A DNA stretch of 57,471 nt from Candidatus Zixiibacteriota bacterium (GCA_026983835.1 JALSTH010000057.1:1-57471); one strand, 5' to 3'. Shown: positions 43,220-53,033, counted from the first letter of the stretch. The notes: generated from the letters alone by a model not told the origin. Program-made: numbers and translations.

Positions 43220-46036
43220 TTATCGAATTTTAGGTTGGGTTTTTCCATTTAGTAATTGTTTATCAAATTCATCCTCAAATTTTTCTTTTAATCGCTCATT
43301 GAAAAAGGGAAGTCCAATTAATTTATAATTTTTGCTTTCTGCTTTTAATAAATTACCATTTCCGTATTTTTTGGAAATTTGCTCTAAAAATTTTTCTTTC
43401 CAGCCTTCTTTACTTTCTTTAAATCCGCCTTCTTTGTCCGCAAATTGCCCACCCTTTGGTTCAATAAAAATTTGATAATACAAATTACGATTTTTGCCTT
43501 TTAAAAAGAGCAAAAAATCCGGTTCAAAACCACGACCTCGCTCAAAATCGTAAATTTTATACACTTCTTCATTTCTAAGTAAATAAACCTCATTATATTC
43601 ATCCCGTAAATTTCCTATTTTATTTTCAATAAACTTTACTAATTCTCTTTCTTCACTTGTTCCATTAAATCCATTTAACACATACCACTTATTCTGCAAT
43701 AAACTTTCTTCCAATCTTTTACTTTCTTGATCAATAAGCACACTTTTCTCTTTTTCCTTTCCGAATAATTCCTCAAAAGAAAAAGGCGAAAATTCTTTTG
43801 TTCCTAAATATGGATTTGCTATTTCTTTAAGTTTTTTGGTAAATTCATCAAAGAAAACTAATAATAATTCTAACTTCTCATTATTGTCTAAGTCGTCTAG
43901 TTTTTTTTTATCGTTTGGCATAGTTATATTGATCTTAAACTTAAAATTCCCGATAACTTTTTCGCTGATAAAATCGTCGATACTTTCTATACCCAATTCC
44001 TCCCGTAAATTATCAAATCGTAAAAGCGAAAAATCCGCCATAGCCTTTTTATTTATTGCTTTTTTTATGATATGCTTCTCAAAATCTGAAAATTTTACGC
44101 TTATTGTCCTTTTGTCTTTTTTCCCGGTTTCCGCAAGCGTTTCATCTCTGTCTTTATCTAAACTAATTTGCTGTTCTTTTAAGTTTATTCCTCTTATCTC
44201 ATATTTAAAAACTAAATTTTCTCTTAGCTCCTTAATAGCCATCTTTTTTCTTTCCGGATTATTTATTCTTTCATTTTTCCAAACTTTTACTTCCTTAAAA
44301 AATACGCTTTGCTTAAAATCTTCTTTTAATGCAAATTTTTTAATCACACGATTATCTTGAATAAATCCTCTATTTTTAAGTTCCCTTTTTAGCTCATCAA
44401 GATAGCGAACATCATTATCGCTATGATAATAAAATTCTTCTAATACCCTAATTGGATTTTCTAAGTCATTATCAAACTTTCTTTTATTTTTCTCATATCC
44501 GTTATAATCAAAAGGGAAATATCGTACGCCACGACCAATAAGCTGTATTTCTTGAACCGTTGCTTGTCCGGCAATTCTTTGACCGTTTCGATGACTTTCA
44601 TCTCTACCTTCATAAAGACGCACAATATCAAAAAGATTTAATACATCCCATCCCTCGGTTAACCTTTTGACGGTAAAAATCGCCCGAATGTGATTATTTT
44701 TATCTTCCAAACTATTAAGCAATTGCTCTTGTTCCGCAGTTGTTTTTTCTTTCGTGGTTGCTTTATTATCTTTTGAGTTGGTTATAATACAATTTCTTTC
44801 CGCGAAATTATATTTTAGAAAATCAACTATTTCTCGGATATTTATCTTTTCATCCTTAATAAAGGCAAGCATTTGCTTTACCCGGCTTCTGCCTTGTTCA
44901 TACACCTTAAACAAATTTTGTTGATCTTCTTTTATACTGCTCTCAACATTTTTCAAAAAATCAAAATCAGAAACTTTTAAATCAGCAATAAGGGAAATGA
45001 ATTCCTCATAATCCTTTTTTGATTCTTCAATAAACTTGCTTCTAAACAAGATCACAGGCTTAAAATTGGCGATTTTATTTTTGAGAGCAATTTGATGACG
45101 ATACCAGTTGAACAGCAAAGCAAGTAAGATCTTTTCTTTCTTTTTGAGTGAGGTGGAAACGAGATTTATTTCTTTGGTATATCCGGCATTTAAAAAATCG
45201 ACAAGTTCAAATTTATAAATAGTTTTTGTACGATATTTTTCTTGCACCTCTGTATTTTTGGGTATGGTCGCGGTAAACTCCAATAAAACATTTTTATTTT
45301 CCGTTTCTTGTTCAGCTTTGCCTTTTCTTAAAATTTTATTTATCACCGTATCTTCCCAGCTTTTCTCAACATCCTTTTCACTTGCATTTTTTTTCAATTC
45401 CATTGGCAAATTTATTTCCCCTTGTCGGTTTTTCCTTGTTGATGCGTTAAGGTGATGAGCCTCATCGCCGATCATCACCAAATCCATCTTTTGTAAATCT
45501 TCAAGCGTAACGGAATTTTCTTTTGCCAAATAAACCGCGTTATGAAGCTTGTGAATTGAAGTAAATTTAATCTGAATATCGTCATTGTCATCGAAAGTTT
45601 CCACCTTGCGGATATTGATGGTTTTATCGTCAATTACAATGGTTTGCCGGAAAAGATATTTGGTATGATTTTTGTTGATAAAATTGTTTTCGGTTTTATC
45701 AACAATGTTATTTTGATTTACAAAGAAAATAAAATGCCGATAGCCTTGTTTATAATAATATAAAATTAAAGCGGCCATAAGCAGGGTTTTGCCGGTGCCG
45801 GTCGCCATATTAAACATCAAATGGGTTGGCTCGTTTTTGTCATCTACAAATTTATCTTTCCGTTTTTCAAAAACATTAAAATACTGTAAAGCGTTTTTTT
45901 GCCATGTCCAAAAATCGTGCTTTAAATTATTTTTTATATAATCCGGTACCTCAAAAGATTCTCCGGCAATATCAAGATAGGTTTTGATTTTGTAAAATAA
46001 ATCGTCATTCATAAATAATTTATTTTGTTCGGTCAT
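43220..46036 (-). CDS. Type III restriction subunit Res (helicase-nuclease)
   Basis: A 938-residue SF2 ATPase with a C-terminal nuclease. Walker A lies in [15 protein letters not shown], the DEAH box is GDEAHHL, and motif VI is in QLIGRGVRYFPF. Near the end FEPDFLLFLKG and YQIFIEPKGGQF give the Asp...Glu-X-Lys of a PD-(D/E)XK nuclease. With Mod it cuts DNA after ATP-dependent movement between two unmethylated sites. It starts two bases after mod. Long A/T runs set it apart from the neighbouring housekeeping genes. Confidence 0.9.
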   Translation of the reverse strand: MTEQNKLFMNDDLFYKIKTYLDIAGESFEVPDYIKNNLKHDFWTWQKNALQYFNVFEKRKDKFVDDKNEPTHLMFNMATGTGKTLLMAALILYYYKQGYRHFIFFVNQNNIVDKTENNFINKNHTKYLFRQTIVIDDKTINIRKVETFDDNDDIQIKFTSIHKLHNAVYLAKENSVTLEDLQKMDLVMIGDEAHHLNASTRKNRQGEINLPMELKKNASEKDVEKSWEDTVINKILRKGKAEQETENKNVLLEFTATIPKNTEVQEKYRTKTIYKFELVDFLNAGYTKEINLVSTSLKKKEKILLALLFNWYRHQIALKNKIANFKPVILFRSKFIEESKKDYEEFISLIADLKVSDFDFLKNVESSIKEDQQNLFKVYEQGRSRVKQMLAFIKDEKINIREIVDFLKYNFAERNCIITNSKDNKATTKEKTTAEQEQLLNSLEDKNNHIRAIFTVKRLTEGWDVLNLFDIVRLYEGRDESHRNGQRIAGQATVQEIQLIGRGVRYFPFDYNGYEKNKRKFDNDLENPIRVLEEFYYHSDNDVRYLDELKRELKNRGFIQDNRVIKKFALKEDFKQSVFFKEVKVWKNERINNPERKKMAIKELRENLVFKYEIRGINLKEQQISLDKDRDETLAETGKKDKRTISVKFSDFEKHIIKKAINKKAMADFSLLRFDNLREELGIESIDDFISEKVIGNFKFKINITMPNDKKKLDDLDNNEKLELLLVFFDEFTKKLKEIANPYLGTKEFSPFSFEELFGKEKEKSVLIDQESKRLEESLLQNKWYVLNGFNGTSEERELVKFIENKIGNLRDEYNEVYLLRNEEVYKIYDFERGRGFEPDFLLFLKGKNRNLYYQIFIEPKGGQFADKEGGFKESKEGWKEKFLEQISKKYGNGNLLKAESKNYKLIGLPFFNERLKEKFEDEFDKQLLNGKTQPKIR

Positions 46037-46038
46037 AC

Positions 46039-47967
46039 TTACTTTTTGGGGATGTTGTAAAATCCCTCGCTTAAAGCGATGTCATCTTTGGAGAGATTAT
46101 ATTTTTTGTCCGCTCGTTCGCTGAAATTAACATACATTTGATTCATATCCAGCATTTCCACAAACAGTTTTTTTTGTTCGTCTAAACTTAAATTTCTAAA
46201 TCCTTCTTCTCTGATGGTTTTTTCCTTAAATTCTTTTGTTTTCACATTGTAATTGAGGAAATATCGCTCATAAAGTTCGTCAAAGAGCATCTCCAATTCT
46301 TTCAAGCTTTTCGCTTTCAATATTTTTTCTTTGGCTTCCTCGTTCCACTTGGCAAGCTCTAAATAAACAAAATCCCCTCCACCTTTCCAATTTACAGATT
46401 TTGAAATTCCTCCTTGTTCCCCCGCAATAACTTTTTTAAGTCTTTCAACGGTAATATTGTCGATATAATCCATTTGTTCAATTCCAATATATTGTCTATC
46501 CATTTTGTGGGCTACGGCACAAGTGGTTCCAGAACCGATATGATAGTCAAGGATTATGTCCTTTGGCTGTGTCGCAATATCAAATATATGTTTCATCATT
46601 TTTTCGGGTTTTGGATAGGCAAAAGCTTTATAATCTAATAATGATGCTATTTCTTTTGCGCCTTCGGAATTTATAAATTTTATTAATGCTCTATAGGGGA
46701 TTTTTCTAGATCGTATATTATCATCATTATCAACATATTGATATTGTTTTATATAAATTTTTTCTTTTTTGTCATCAATTTCAATAAAACCATTTTTTAA
46801 TCCCCATATAAATTTTTTCTTACTCCATCTCCAAGTATTAGGTTTCCCAAATTTACCGCCAGGATATATTTCTTTTCCTTTTGGCAATTTTATTGGATAA
46901 TCTAAACTTGTGGAATAGCTCCCTTTATAATCTAGATCTCTCAAATAATATTTCCCTCGTTTTTCAAAATATTCGTCTTTATACCTATATTTTTTATCTT
47001 TATTTGTATCAACGGTCATTTTATTAATTACAAATTGTTCTTGCTTTTTCGTATAAAATAAAATATAATCGTATTCAATTGCCAAAAATTGGCTGTCGTG
47101 TCCGCCTCCCGTTTTTGCAATTCTTATCATATTACAAATAAAATTATTTCTTTCAAAAATATCATCCATCAAAACTTTTAAATAGGCTTGTTCGTTATCG
47201 TCGCACTGCAGAAAAATAACGCCATCATTTCTTAATAGCTCTTTTGCTATTTCCAACCTATTTTTCATAAAAGTCAGCCAAGTGCTATGATTGAAATTAT
47301 CATTATATTTAAAGCTATCATTACCTGTATTATAAGGCGGGTCAATGTAAATCAGCTTTATCTTGCCGGTAAATTGCTCTTTAAGGCTATGTAGGGCGAG
47401 TAAATTATTCCCTCTGATAATTAAATTTTCTTTTATTGTGCCGTCTTTATCTCTTTTAAGTTCTTTTACTTTTTCCTCGCCTTTGGCGGTATATCTTTTC
47501 CAATTTACCAGCGCTTTTGGATCAAAAAGCCGATCGATTTCATCCTTTGCTAAAATTTCATTAAAAAATATCTCGTTTCTTTTTTGGTCTTCTTTGGTCA
47601 TTCCACCCTCAAGCACGCAATCCTTGAAGGGCCAGTCCAAAACAACTTCATTTCTTTCACTTAATAATTTATTGCCAATCCGCAAGCCGATTTTGTTTTT
47701 ATATTGCGTATAGGAATTGTCAAGTTTGTTTTCATCTAAGAAAAATTTGAGATCGTTTTGCTTCAAGACAAAAACATCTTTTATCTTAATAAAAAATTTA
47801 TCCTTTGTTTCTTCGTTGTTTAGCAAAAGATCGATTAGTTTTTCATCCAACTTATCGATTAAATCTTTCAAAAGTGTTTGGTTAAGCTCTTTTGACTTCT
47901 CATCCCAAAGACGGGAATCTTGTTTTAGAACTTTTATAATTGTTGCCTTAAACTTTTTATTATCCAT
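46039..47967 (-). CDS. Type III DNA methyltransferase Mod
   Basis: A 642-residue adenine-N6 methylase that determines the specificity of the type III system. Motif IV is IYIDPPYNTGNDSF (catalytic DPPY), and motif I follows later as LDYHIGSGTTCAVAH, the IV-before-I order of beta-class enzymes including Mod proteins. The segment between them is the target-recognition domain. Cofactor and target cannot be read from the sequence. The ATG has a weak GGCGG upstream, and a strong promoter lies in front. Mod is needed by Res for cutting and protects the host DNA alone. Confidence 0.92.
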   Translation of the reverse strand: MDNKKFKATIIKVLKQDSRLWDEKSKELNQTLLKDLIDKLDEKLIDLLLNNEETKDKFFIKIKDVFVLKQNDLKFFLDENKLDNSYTQYKNKIGLRIGNKLLSERNEVVLDWPFKDCVLEGGMTKEDQKRNEIFFNEILAKDEIDRLFDPKALVNWKRYTAKGEEKVKELKRDKDGTIKENLIIRGNNLLALHSLKEQFTGKIKLIYIDPPYNTGNDSFKYNDNFNHSTWLTFMKNRLEIAKELLRNDGVIFLQCDDNEQAYLKVLMDDIFERNNFICNMIRIAKTGGGHDSQFLAIEYDYILFYTKKQEQFVINKMTVDTNKDKKYRYKDEYFEKRGKYYLRDLDYKGSYSTSLDYPIKLPKGKEIYPGGKFGKPNTWRWSKKKFIWGLKNGFIEIDDKKEKIYIKQYQYVDNDDNIRSRKIPYRALIKFINSEGAKEIASLLDYKAFAYPKPEKMMKHIFDIATQPKDIILDYHIGSGTTCAVAHKMDRQYIGIEQMDYIDNITVERLKKVIAGEQGGISKSVNWKGGGDFVYLELAKWNEEAKEKILKAKSLKELEMLFDELYERYFLNYNVKTKEFKEKTIREEGFRNLSLDEQKKLFVEMLDMNQMYVNFSERADKKYNLSKDDIALSEGFYNIPKK

Positions 47968-48001
47968 TTTAACCGCCGATATAAATTAAAAAGTTATAAG
48001 C

Positions 48002-48030
48002 ATTATATTATTCCGCCCCCCTGCAATCAA
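48002..48030 (-). promoter_or_regulatory. Predicted promoter of mod-res
   Basis: On the minus strand TTGATT, a 17-base spacer and a perfect TATAAT, about 35 bases before the mod ATG. Confidence 0.7.
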
Positions 48031-48057
48031 GTCTATTTTACGGCAACATTAGCCTTA

Positions 48058-48186
48058 TTATCTTCCGTCCGGTTGTCCCTTGATAATCGTCAAGCCGGGA
48101 TTCTTTATCCGTTTATGTAGGTATTCAAGCTCTTTCTTGCGCCCCAAAAATGGGATTTCGGGAGGGGTTGTAGTAAGTTTATCCAT
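48058..48186 (-). pseudogene. N-terminal fragment of a P-loop ATPase
   Basis: ATG (48186) opens 42 residues containing PFLGRKKELEYLHKRI and LTIIKGQPDGR, then stop. FLGRKKEL followed by an (I/V)xG strand is the start of archaeal/bacterial AAA ATPases with an xGRxxEL entry motif; the frame ends where the Walker A GxxGxGK(S/T) should be. A ribosome-binding site is not obvious. Probably a gene cut by rearrangement. Confidence 0.55.
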
Positions 48187-48227
48187 AAACAAACAATATC
48201 AATCCAACACAGCTTTGTCAATCAATA

Positions 48228-48280
48228 AATTAACCGCCGGGAATAAGGTATTCACCAAGCGTGCTACTTTATTGAAGTAA
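48228..48280 (+). pseudogene. Relic of a type IX sorting tail
   Basis: Seventeen codons read KLTAGNKVFTKRATLLK and stop, matching the last residues of the intact cargo genes (KLTAGNKVFTKRMTLLK) with one change. Nothing of the rest of the tail is present upstream. A terminator follows 22 bases later. Confidence 0.75.
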
Positions 48281-48301
48281 TCCAAACCACATTACTTTTT
48301 C

Positions 48302-48332
48302 AAGGCTGTCCCTTTGATGGGGCAGCCTTTTT
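48302..48332 (+). terminator. Rho-independent terminator after the sorting-tail relic
   Basis: AAGGCTGTCCC (48302-48312) pairs with GGGGCAGCCTT (48319-48329), one G-U pair, followed by TTTTT. Confidence 0.85.
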
Positions 48333-48547
48333 ATATTGGATTTATTCCACTCCTATAGGGCAAAACCAATAATTTTATCGGACAAAACAAGTCGGATTTA
48401 ACAATATCAAGGTTGATGGGATTATCTAATTTTCGGTCGCTCATAGAGTTAGAGTTTTCATTATTATTTTTTGGGGAGTCGGTTCGGTATTTGTTTCCTT
48501 ATGGGGAAAGCAAAAGAAACAAAAAAAACCGCAAAAGGGGGAGAATA

Positions 48548-49141
48548 ATGCAGAACAGAAAAAGGTTGATATTCAGCAGTTTAATTTTAACTGCGTTGCT
48601 TTTCGGCGTGGTTATGGTCAACGGATGCGGAAAACAAGCGCCGGTGGCTCCAACCATAACTCAGGATGCCCAGCAAGCCCCTTTTGGAACAGAGCAAATC
48701 CAATCGAGATGGGGACGGGTATATTATTTCTCATTTTATGATGGAGTCTATGGCTGGGTTAATGATGGTGGCGGTAGTATGGAATTTGACGGCAGCGGCT
48801 ATGAGGCGGAATTGATAATCCCGGAAGGGGCTGTTGAAGATTGGACCGAACTCACCTGTCAGGGGAGCTCTTACTACACAGAAAATGGTATGGTTTATAC
48901 CTTCGATTTTGGGCCCAATGGATTGGTTTTCGATGTCCCGGTTATATTAAGGATAGAAGCGGATGCAATAGAAGATTACGATGAAAACGACCAATTCGAC
49001 GGCGCGGAGTTGGTTTATTGGAATCCCACAACTCAACAATGGGAACCGCAGGAGTTCGAGGATGATTCAGATGGCGACGGGTATTACGACTTTCAAATAA
49101 ATCATTTCTCCAGATATGCAATAGGCGGGCGTAGCAATTAG
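48548..49141 (+). CDS. Lipoprotein with ZU5-like domain
   Basis: A 197-residue exported lipoprotein. The signal sequence runs to a lipobox-like VNGC with Cys27, then a flexible linker and a beta domain. GYEAELIIPEGAV, GLVFDVPVILRIEA, AELVYWNPTTQQWEPQE and the final HFSRYAIGG resemble a ZU5-type domain as I know it in bacterial surface proteins. ATG at 48548 is chosen over a longer frame from 48413 because GGGGGAG lies four bases upstream and the signal peptide starts there. Role unknown; attachment to the outer membrane is expected. Confidence 0.8.
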   Translation: MQNRKRLIFSSLILTALLFGVVMVNGCGKQAPVAPTITQDAQQAPFGTEQIQSRWGRVYYFSFYDGVYGWVNDGGGSMEFDGSGYEAELIIPEGAVEDWTELTCQGSSYYTENGMVYTFDFGPNGLVFDVPVILRIEADAIEDYDENDQFDGAELVYWNPTTQQWEPQEFEDDSDGDGYYDFQINHFSRYAIGGRSN

Positions 49142-49456
49142 TAAAATCAAAAGCGTGTAGCCTTAAGTAAATCACCGGTCACTCAGCGGCATAGGCAAAG
49201 GGCGGGCTTATCAACCCGCCCTTATTTTAGTCCGGTGCCATAAATCTACTTGTTTGACCTTTTCAATAATAGTACTAATTCTATGCTACAAAATTAATAT
49301 TAAATAATAAACCCTTTTGCCGATATGGAAAATAATAGGTCTTTAAATCTTTTAACCGTTCATTAGTGATCAAGCCAATCGAGTTTAAAAGATTAGACCC
49401 ATAAGGAACCGATAATTATTTACATTTGATGCCTATTTCAGATTGATAATATTTTA
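49142..49456. other. Intergenic region
   Basis: It holds the GGGCGG hairpin at 49198-49228; the rest is AT-rich sequence with no gene recognised. Confidence 0.5.
49198..49228 (+). terminator. GGGCGG-type terminator after the lipoprotein gene
   Basis: AAGGGCGGG/CCCGCCCTT perfect 9-bp stem followed by ATTTTA. Confidence 0.75.
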
Positions 49457-50353
49457 ATGGGAAAATTCTCCGAAAAGCAGATAATGTTATCCGGCAGGAT
49501 ATTCAGGCTTGCGGGGTTCGGTAAATTATCGCAATCCTTACAGCCGAAGGATAATATCCGTATAACCACCACCCACTATGTAAAGAGACAGGATTCGAAC
49601 AACTTCGATAGAATTGTCCGTTATCTAAACGAAACCAGAAAAATAATCACTCCCAAGGAATTTTTCCGCTTTTATAAGCATAACGACAGCAACACCGAAT
49701 TAAAAGGCAGAAATCTATTGATGACTTTTGATGATGGCCTTTATTCCAGCTATACGGCGGCAAAAGAGATATTGTCAAAATATGGGATTAAGGCGATATT
49801 CTTTGTCCCCACAATGATATTGGAACTGAAATCCAAAACGGAGATGTTATCCTTTGCTACAGAAAATATATATCATAATGAAATACCGCCGAGCCAATTG
49901 AGCGAAGAGGAATACGTGGTAATGTCGAAGGATGATTTATTGGATTTGAAAAAAGACGGCCATTATATCCTTCCGCACACCCATACCCATTGCGATATAT
50001 CCAAAATTAAAAATGAAGAAGGTGTGAAAAGGGAATTGATTAAACCTAAGCATATTTTGGAAGAGCTGTTGGGTGAGCCGATCGAAGCGATGGCGTTTCC
50101 CGACGGGAGCGAGAAAGTGGTCAGCAGTTATGCCTATGCTCAAATTAAAAAGTTCTACCGCTTTGCTTTTCCAGCCTTAGTGGGTGTAAACCATACCCGC
50201 ACCAATCCATATTTCTTCCACCGCGATTGTATCCACGCCCATTATCCGCTTTCCTTTGTAAAGAACATATTGGACGGTGTCTATGACCCATATTATTATC
50301 TCAAGATGAGGCACCTTAAATCCAAAGTAAAAGCGGAAGTCCTCAAGCAATAA
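49457..50353 (+). CDS. Polysaccharide deacetylase (NodB-fold)
   Basis: A 298-residue metal-dependent deacetylase. Motif 1 is MTFDDGLYSSY (the two Asp bind metal or act as base), motif 2 LPHTHTHCDIS (metal His pair), and AFPDGSEKVV lies at the third motif. It removes acetyl groups from N-acetylated sugars in peptidoglycan or another polysaccharide. No signal peptide is evident, so a cytoplasmic substrate such as a lipid-linked precursor is possible. The ATG lacks a clear ribosome-binding site; a later in-frame ATG at codon 10 is the alternative. It converges on cobA-hemD with one base between the stops. Confidence 0.87.
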   Translation: MGKFSEKQIMLSGRIFRLAGFGKLSQSLQPKDNIRITTTHYVKRQDSNNFDRIVRYLNETRKIITPKEFFRFYKHNDSNTELKGRNLLMTFDDGLYSSYTAAKEILSKYGIKAIFFVPTMILELKSKTEMLSFATENIYHNEIPPSQLSEEEYVVMSKDDLLDLKKDGHYILPHTHTHCDISKIKNEEGVKRELIKPKHILEELLGEPIEAMAFPDGSEKVVSSYAYAQIKKFYRFAFPALVGVNHTRTNPYFFHRDCIHAHYPLSFVKNILDGVYDPYYYLKMRHLKSKVKAEVLKQ

Positions 50354-50354
50354 A

Positions 50355-51899
50355 TTAGCTGTCCCCCTTCCCATTACGCCATTTCACAATTGCGGAGATT
50401 ATCCCCTTGATGGAGTGCGGAGAAGCCTCGACATCGACTGTCAACCCGAATTGGCGGACGGCTTCCGAAGTTATGGGACCTATGGACAGGATATCGGCTT
50501 TCGATAATATCATTTTGGCATTATCCATCCCGATTATCTCAACAAAATTCCTTACGGTCGAAGGGCTGGTGAAGGTAATTAAATCCGCTCCATCTTCGAG
50601 GAGTTTTTTGCGGATGCCGGGAATAGGTTTTCCGACGATTATCCGATAAACTGTCAAGGTCTCAACGGCAGCCCCGTACCCCTCAAAGATATCTTCAACC
50701 GTTGATGGGGCGGTATCGCCCCTTACACGGAGGATTTTGTTTCCCGAAACCCCAAACCGTTTATGGAGTTCTTCAGCCAACTCGGAAGTCAAATATCTTT
50801 GAGGGGTAAAATCGGATTTTATAAATTTTTCGGTTAAAGCTCTATCGGTGCCTGCTCCGACTACCGCAATTTTCGCTTTCCGAAATTTCCTTATATCACT
50901 TTTACACTCGGCTAAAGCATCGAAGAAATACCGCACCCCATTTGCACTTGTGAAGATTATCCAATCGTATTTTGCGCCGCTGTCGATAACCGATTGAAGC
51001 TTCTCATCAGCATAATACTCCGTGGCAATTGTCGGAAACAATATCACCTCTGCTCCCAATTCCCTCAAGTCCGCCGTAAGTTCCTGCGATTGGCCAACAG
51101 CACGGGTGATTACAATCCGTCTGCCGAAAAGAAGTTTGTTCTCATACCATTTCAAGTTTTCCCGAAGTTTGACCGTTTCACCGACAACAAATATCGCCGG
51201 CGGGGTTATCCCTGCTTTCGATACGACATCGATAATATTACCGAGCGTCCCGACAACCGTTTTCTGAGCGGGGGAGCATCCTCGAGAGATGACAGCTACA
51301 TCCGTATCGGGAGGCAGTCCTGATTTTATCAATTTACCGACAACATTTTGTAAAGTTTTCACCCCCATATAACCGATTATGGAGGCTGATCTTAGTTTCG
51401 CCAAAAGTTCCCAATCGACCTGCCCGATACTTTTAAGGTCAGCTTCGTGGGCGGTTACGAAAACAGTCTGTGTAACCATCCCCCTATGCGTTATTGGAAT
51501 GCCGGCAAAAGAGGGGACAGCGCTGCCGGCAGTTATTCCGGGGACAATTTCAAAGGGGACCCCATACTGCTTTAGAAACAAGGCTTCCTCCCCCCCGCGT
51601 CCGAAGATAAAAGGATCCCCCCCCTTTAAGCGGCAGACTATTTTGCCTTTATTAGCATAATCAACCAACAGCTGATTGATTTCATCCTGTTTGAGCTTAT
51701 GTTTCCCTGAATGCTTGGAAGCATCGATTAGCTCGGCATCGGAGGGTGTTTGGTAAAGCAATTCCAGAGGAATTAAATGATCATAAATGACAACATCGCA
51801 TTTCTTTAGGCATTCAAGCCCTTTAACCGTAATCAATCCGACATCTCCGGGGCCGCCACCTATAAGATAAACGATGCCGCTTTTCGTTTCGCTTCGCAT
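50355..51899 (-). CDS. cobA-hemD: Fused uroporphyrinogen-III methyltransferase and uroporphyrinogen-III synthase (CobA-HemD)
   Basis: A 514-residue two-domain enzyme. Residues 1-245 are the SAM-dependent methyltransferase that makes precorrin-2 (GGGPGDVGLITVKGLECL, YDHLI, CRLKGGDPFIFGRGGEE). Residues 255-510 are a HemD domain closing the ring to uroporphyrinogen III (RRIVITRAVGQSQELTADLRELGAE, WIIFTSANGV, LITFTSPSTVRNF). This fusion occurs in several bacterial groups. It starts three bases after hemC in the same operon. The products feed siroheme, cobalamin and heme d1 pathways as well as heme. Confidence 0.95.
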   Translation of the reverse strand: MRSETKSGIVYLIGGGPGDVGLITVKGLECLKKCDVVIYDHLIPLELLYQTPSDAELIDASKHSGKHKLKQDEINQLLVDYANKGKIVCRLKGGDPFIFGRGGEEALFLKQYGVPFEIVPGITAGSAVPSFAGIPITHRGMVTQTVFVTAHEADLKSIGQVDWELLAKLRSASIIGYMGVKTLQNVVGKLIKSGLPPDTDVAVISRGCSPAQKTVVGTLGNIIDVVSKAGITPPAIFVVGETVKLRENLKWYENKLLFGRRIVITRAVGQSQELTADLRELGAEVILFPTIATEYYADEKLQSVIDSGAKYDWIIFTSANGVRYFFDALAECKSDIRKFRKAKIAVVGAGTDRALTEKFIKSDFTPQRYLTSELAEELHKRFGVSGNKILRVRGDTAPSTVEDIFEGYGAAVETLTVYRIIVGKPIPGIRKKLLEDGADLITFTSPSTVRNFVEIIGMDNAKMILSKADILSIGPITSEAVRQFGLTVDVEASPHSIKGIISAIVKWRNGKGDS

Positions 51900-51902
51900 T
51901 TT

Positions 51903-52823
51903 TTATCTGCCCAACAATTCATTTGCTTGAGGCAGTATCTTTTTCCCTAATTGTTTCCCCAATTCCTCAGCCTTATCCCTCTTTCCGAAAACGGTTTCCT
52001 CCGCTATTCTCTTCCCGCCTGCATCCAATACCCTGCCGATAATCTTCATCCTGCCACCATCGATTTCAGATAAGACAGCAACCGGCAAACCGCACCCGAT
52101 ATCCAATTCCCGTAAAAAGGACCTCTCCGCTTTCAACCGTTGGAAGGTGGTAAGGTGGTTTATTTTTTTCAGAAGTTCGGATATTTCGGAATTATCGCGC
52201 AGACACTCCATACAGATTATCCCCTGTCCGGCCGCCGGCAAACACAAATTCTTTGGGATGATACTGTAAGTGCTTTTATCGATATCTATGCGCTCGACGG
52301 CCGCCTTCGCCGAAATTATACCGTCATAAGCTCCCGTTTTCAGTTTTTTTATTCGGGTATCCATATTCCCCCGTATATCGGCAAACCGAAGGTCCTGCTT
52401 GAGGTGGAGCAGTTGGGATATGCGTCGCGGGGAGCTACTGCCTATCAACGCCCCCTCCCGCAGCATATCCAAAGGACGTCCGTCCCGAGTCAGCAAAACA
52501 TCCTCTACCGATCCCCTTTCCAAGACGGCGGGGATTTCAAATTTCGCATCGATATCCGAAGGGAGGTCCTTTGCGCTGTGGACAGCGATATCGATGGATT
52601 TCTCCAACAAGGCATCTTCGATTGCTTTCGTAAACAGGCCTATTCCGCCGATATCGACGAGGGGGCTGGTTTTATCCTTATCGCCTTTGGTCTTGATAAT
52701 TACAGTTTCAAACCCTAACTCCGGGAAACCTCCTTTTAGTTTTTCGATAACCCTTTCCGCTTGGATGAGGGCTAACCTGCTTCCCCGAGTTCCGATTCTT
52801 ATTATATCCCTATTACTTGCCAC
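51903..52823 (-). CDS. hemC: Porphobilinogen deaminase (hydroxymethylbilane synthase)
   Basis: A 306-residue enzyme that condenses four porphobilinogens into hydroxymethylbilane. RIGTRGSRLALIQAE opens it; DIAVHSAKDLPSD has the catalytic Asp, GSSSPRRISQL the substrate-binding Arg, and DIGCGLPVAVLSE the Cys that anchors the dipyrromethane cofactor. GTG at 52823 fits the family N-terminus and has AAGG 9 bases upstream; the frame is open for another 25 codons but these do not look like HemC. Next gene: cobA-hemD. No hemA or hemB lies in the window. Confidence 0.94.
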   Translation of the reverse strand: MASNRDIIRIGTRGSRLALIQAERVIEKLKGGFPELGFETVIIKTKGDKDKTSPLVDIGGIGLFTKAIEDALLEKSIDIAVHSAKDLPSDIDAKFEIPAVLERGSVEDVLLTRDGRPLDMLREGALIGSSSPRRISQLLHLKQDLRFADIRGNMDTRIKKLKTGAYDGIISAKAAVERIDIDKSTYSIIPKNLCLPAAGQGIICMECLRDNSEISELLKKINHLTTFQRLKAERSFLRELDIGCGLPVAVLSEIDGGRMKIIGRVLDAGGKRIAEETVFGKRDKAEELGKQLGKKILPQANELLGR

Positions 52824-53033
52824 GATCCATAACCTTCTTCGCTTATCATAATTATATACAGGAAGGAATATAATAAACGATCTCCGTTTCCAATACATTT
52901 TTTCATCTTCTTTTTTATCGAAAGTCGGGGGATTTCATCGCTTATAAAGGCGATAATTTATAAAGGGTGGTCCTTAATCTGCCGATAACTTTGTTGATTG
53001 CAATTCTTATAACTCATAACAGAGAGGTGAATA

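Larger units (their letters stand above)
47968..48547. other. Gene-debris region beside the type III R-M genes
   Basis: No intact gene. It contains the mod promoter, the start of an ATPase gene (48058-48186, minus), the last 17 codons of a type IX cargo gene (48228-48280, plus) with its terminator, and about 200 AT-rich bases before the lipoprotein gene. Confidence 0.65.

Noticed and set aside
43035-43328. 97-codon ORF spanning the lysS-res junction
   Set aside because: Overlaps two firm genes on different strands and has no ribosome-binding site.
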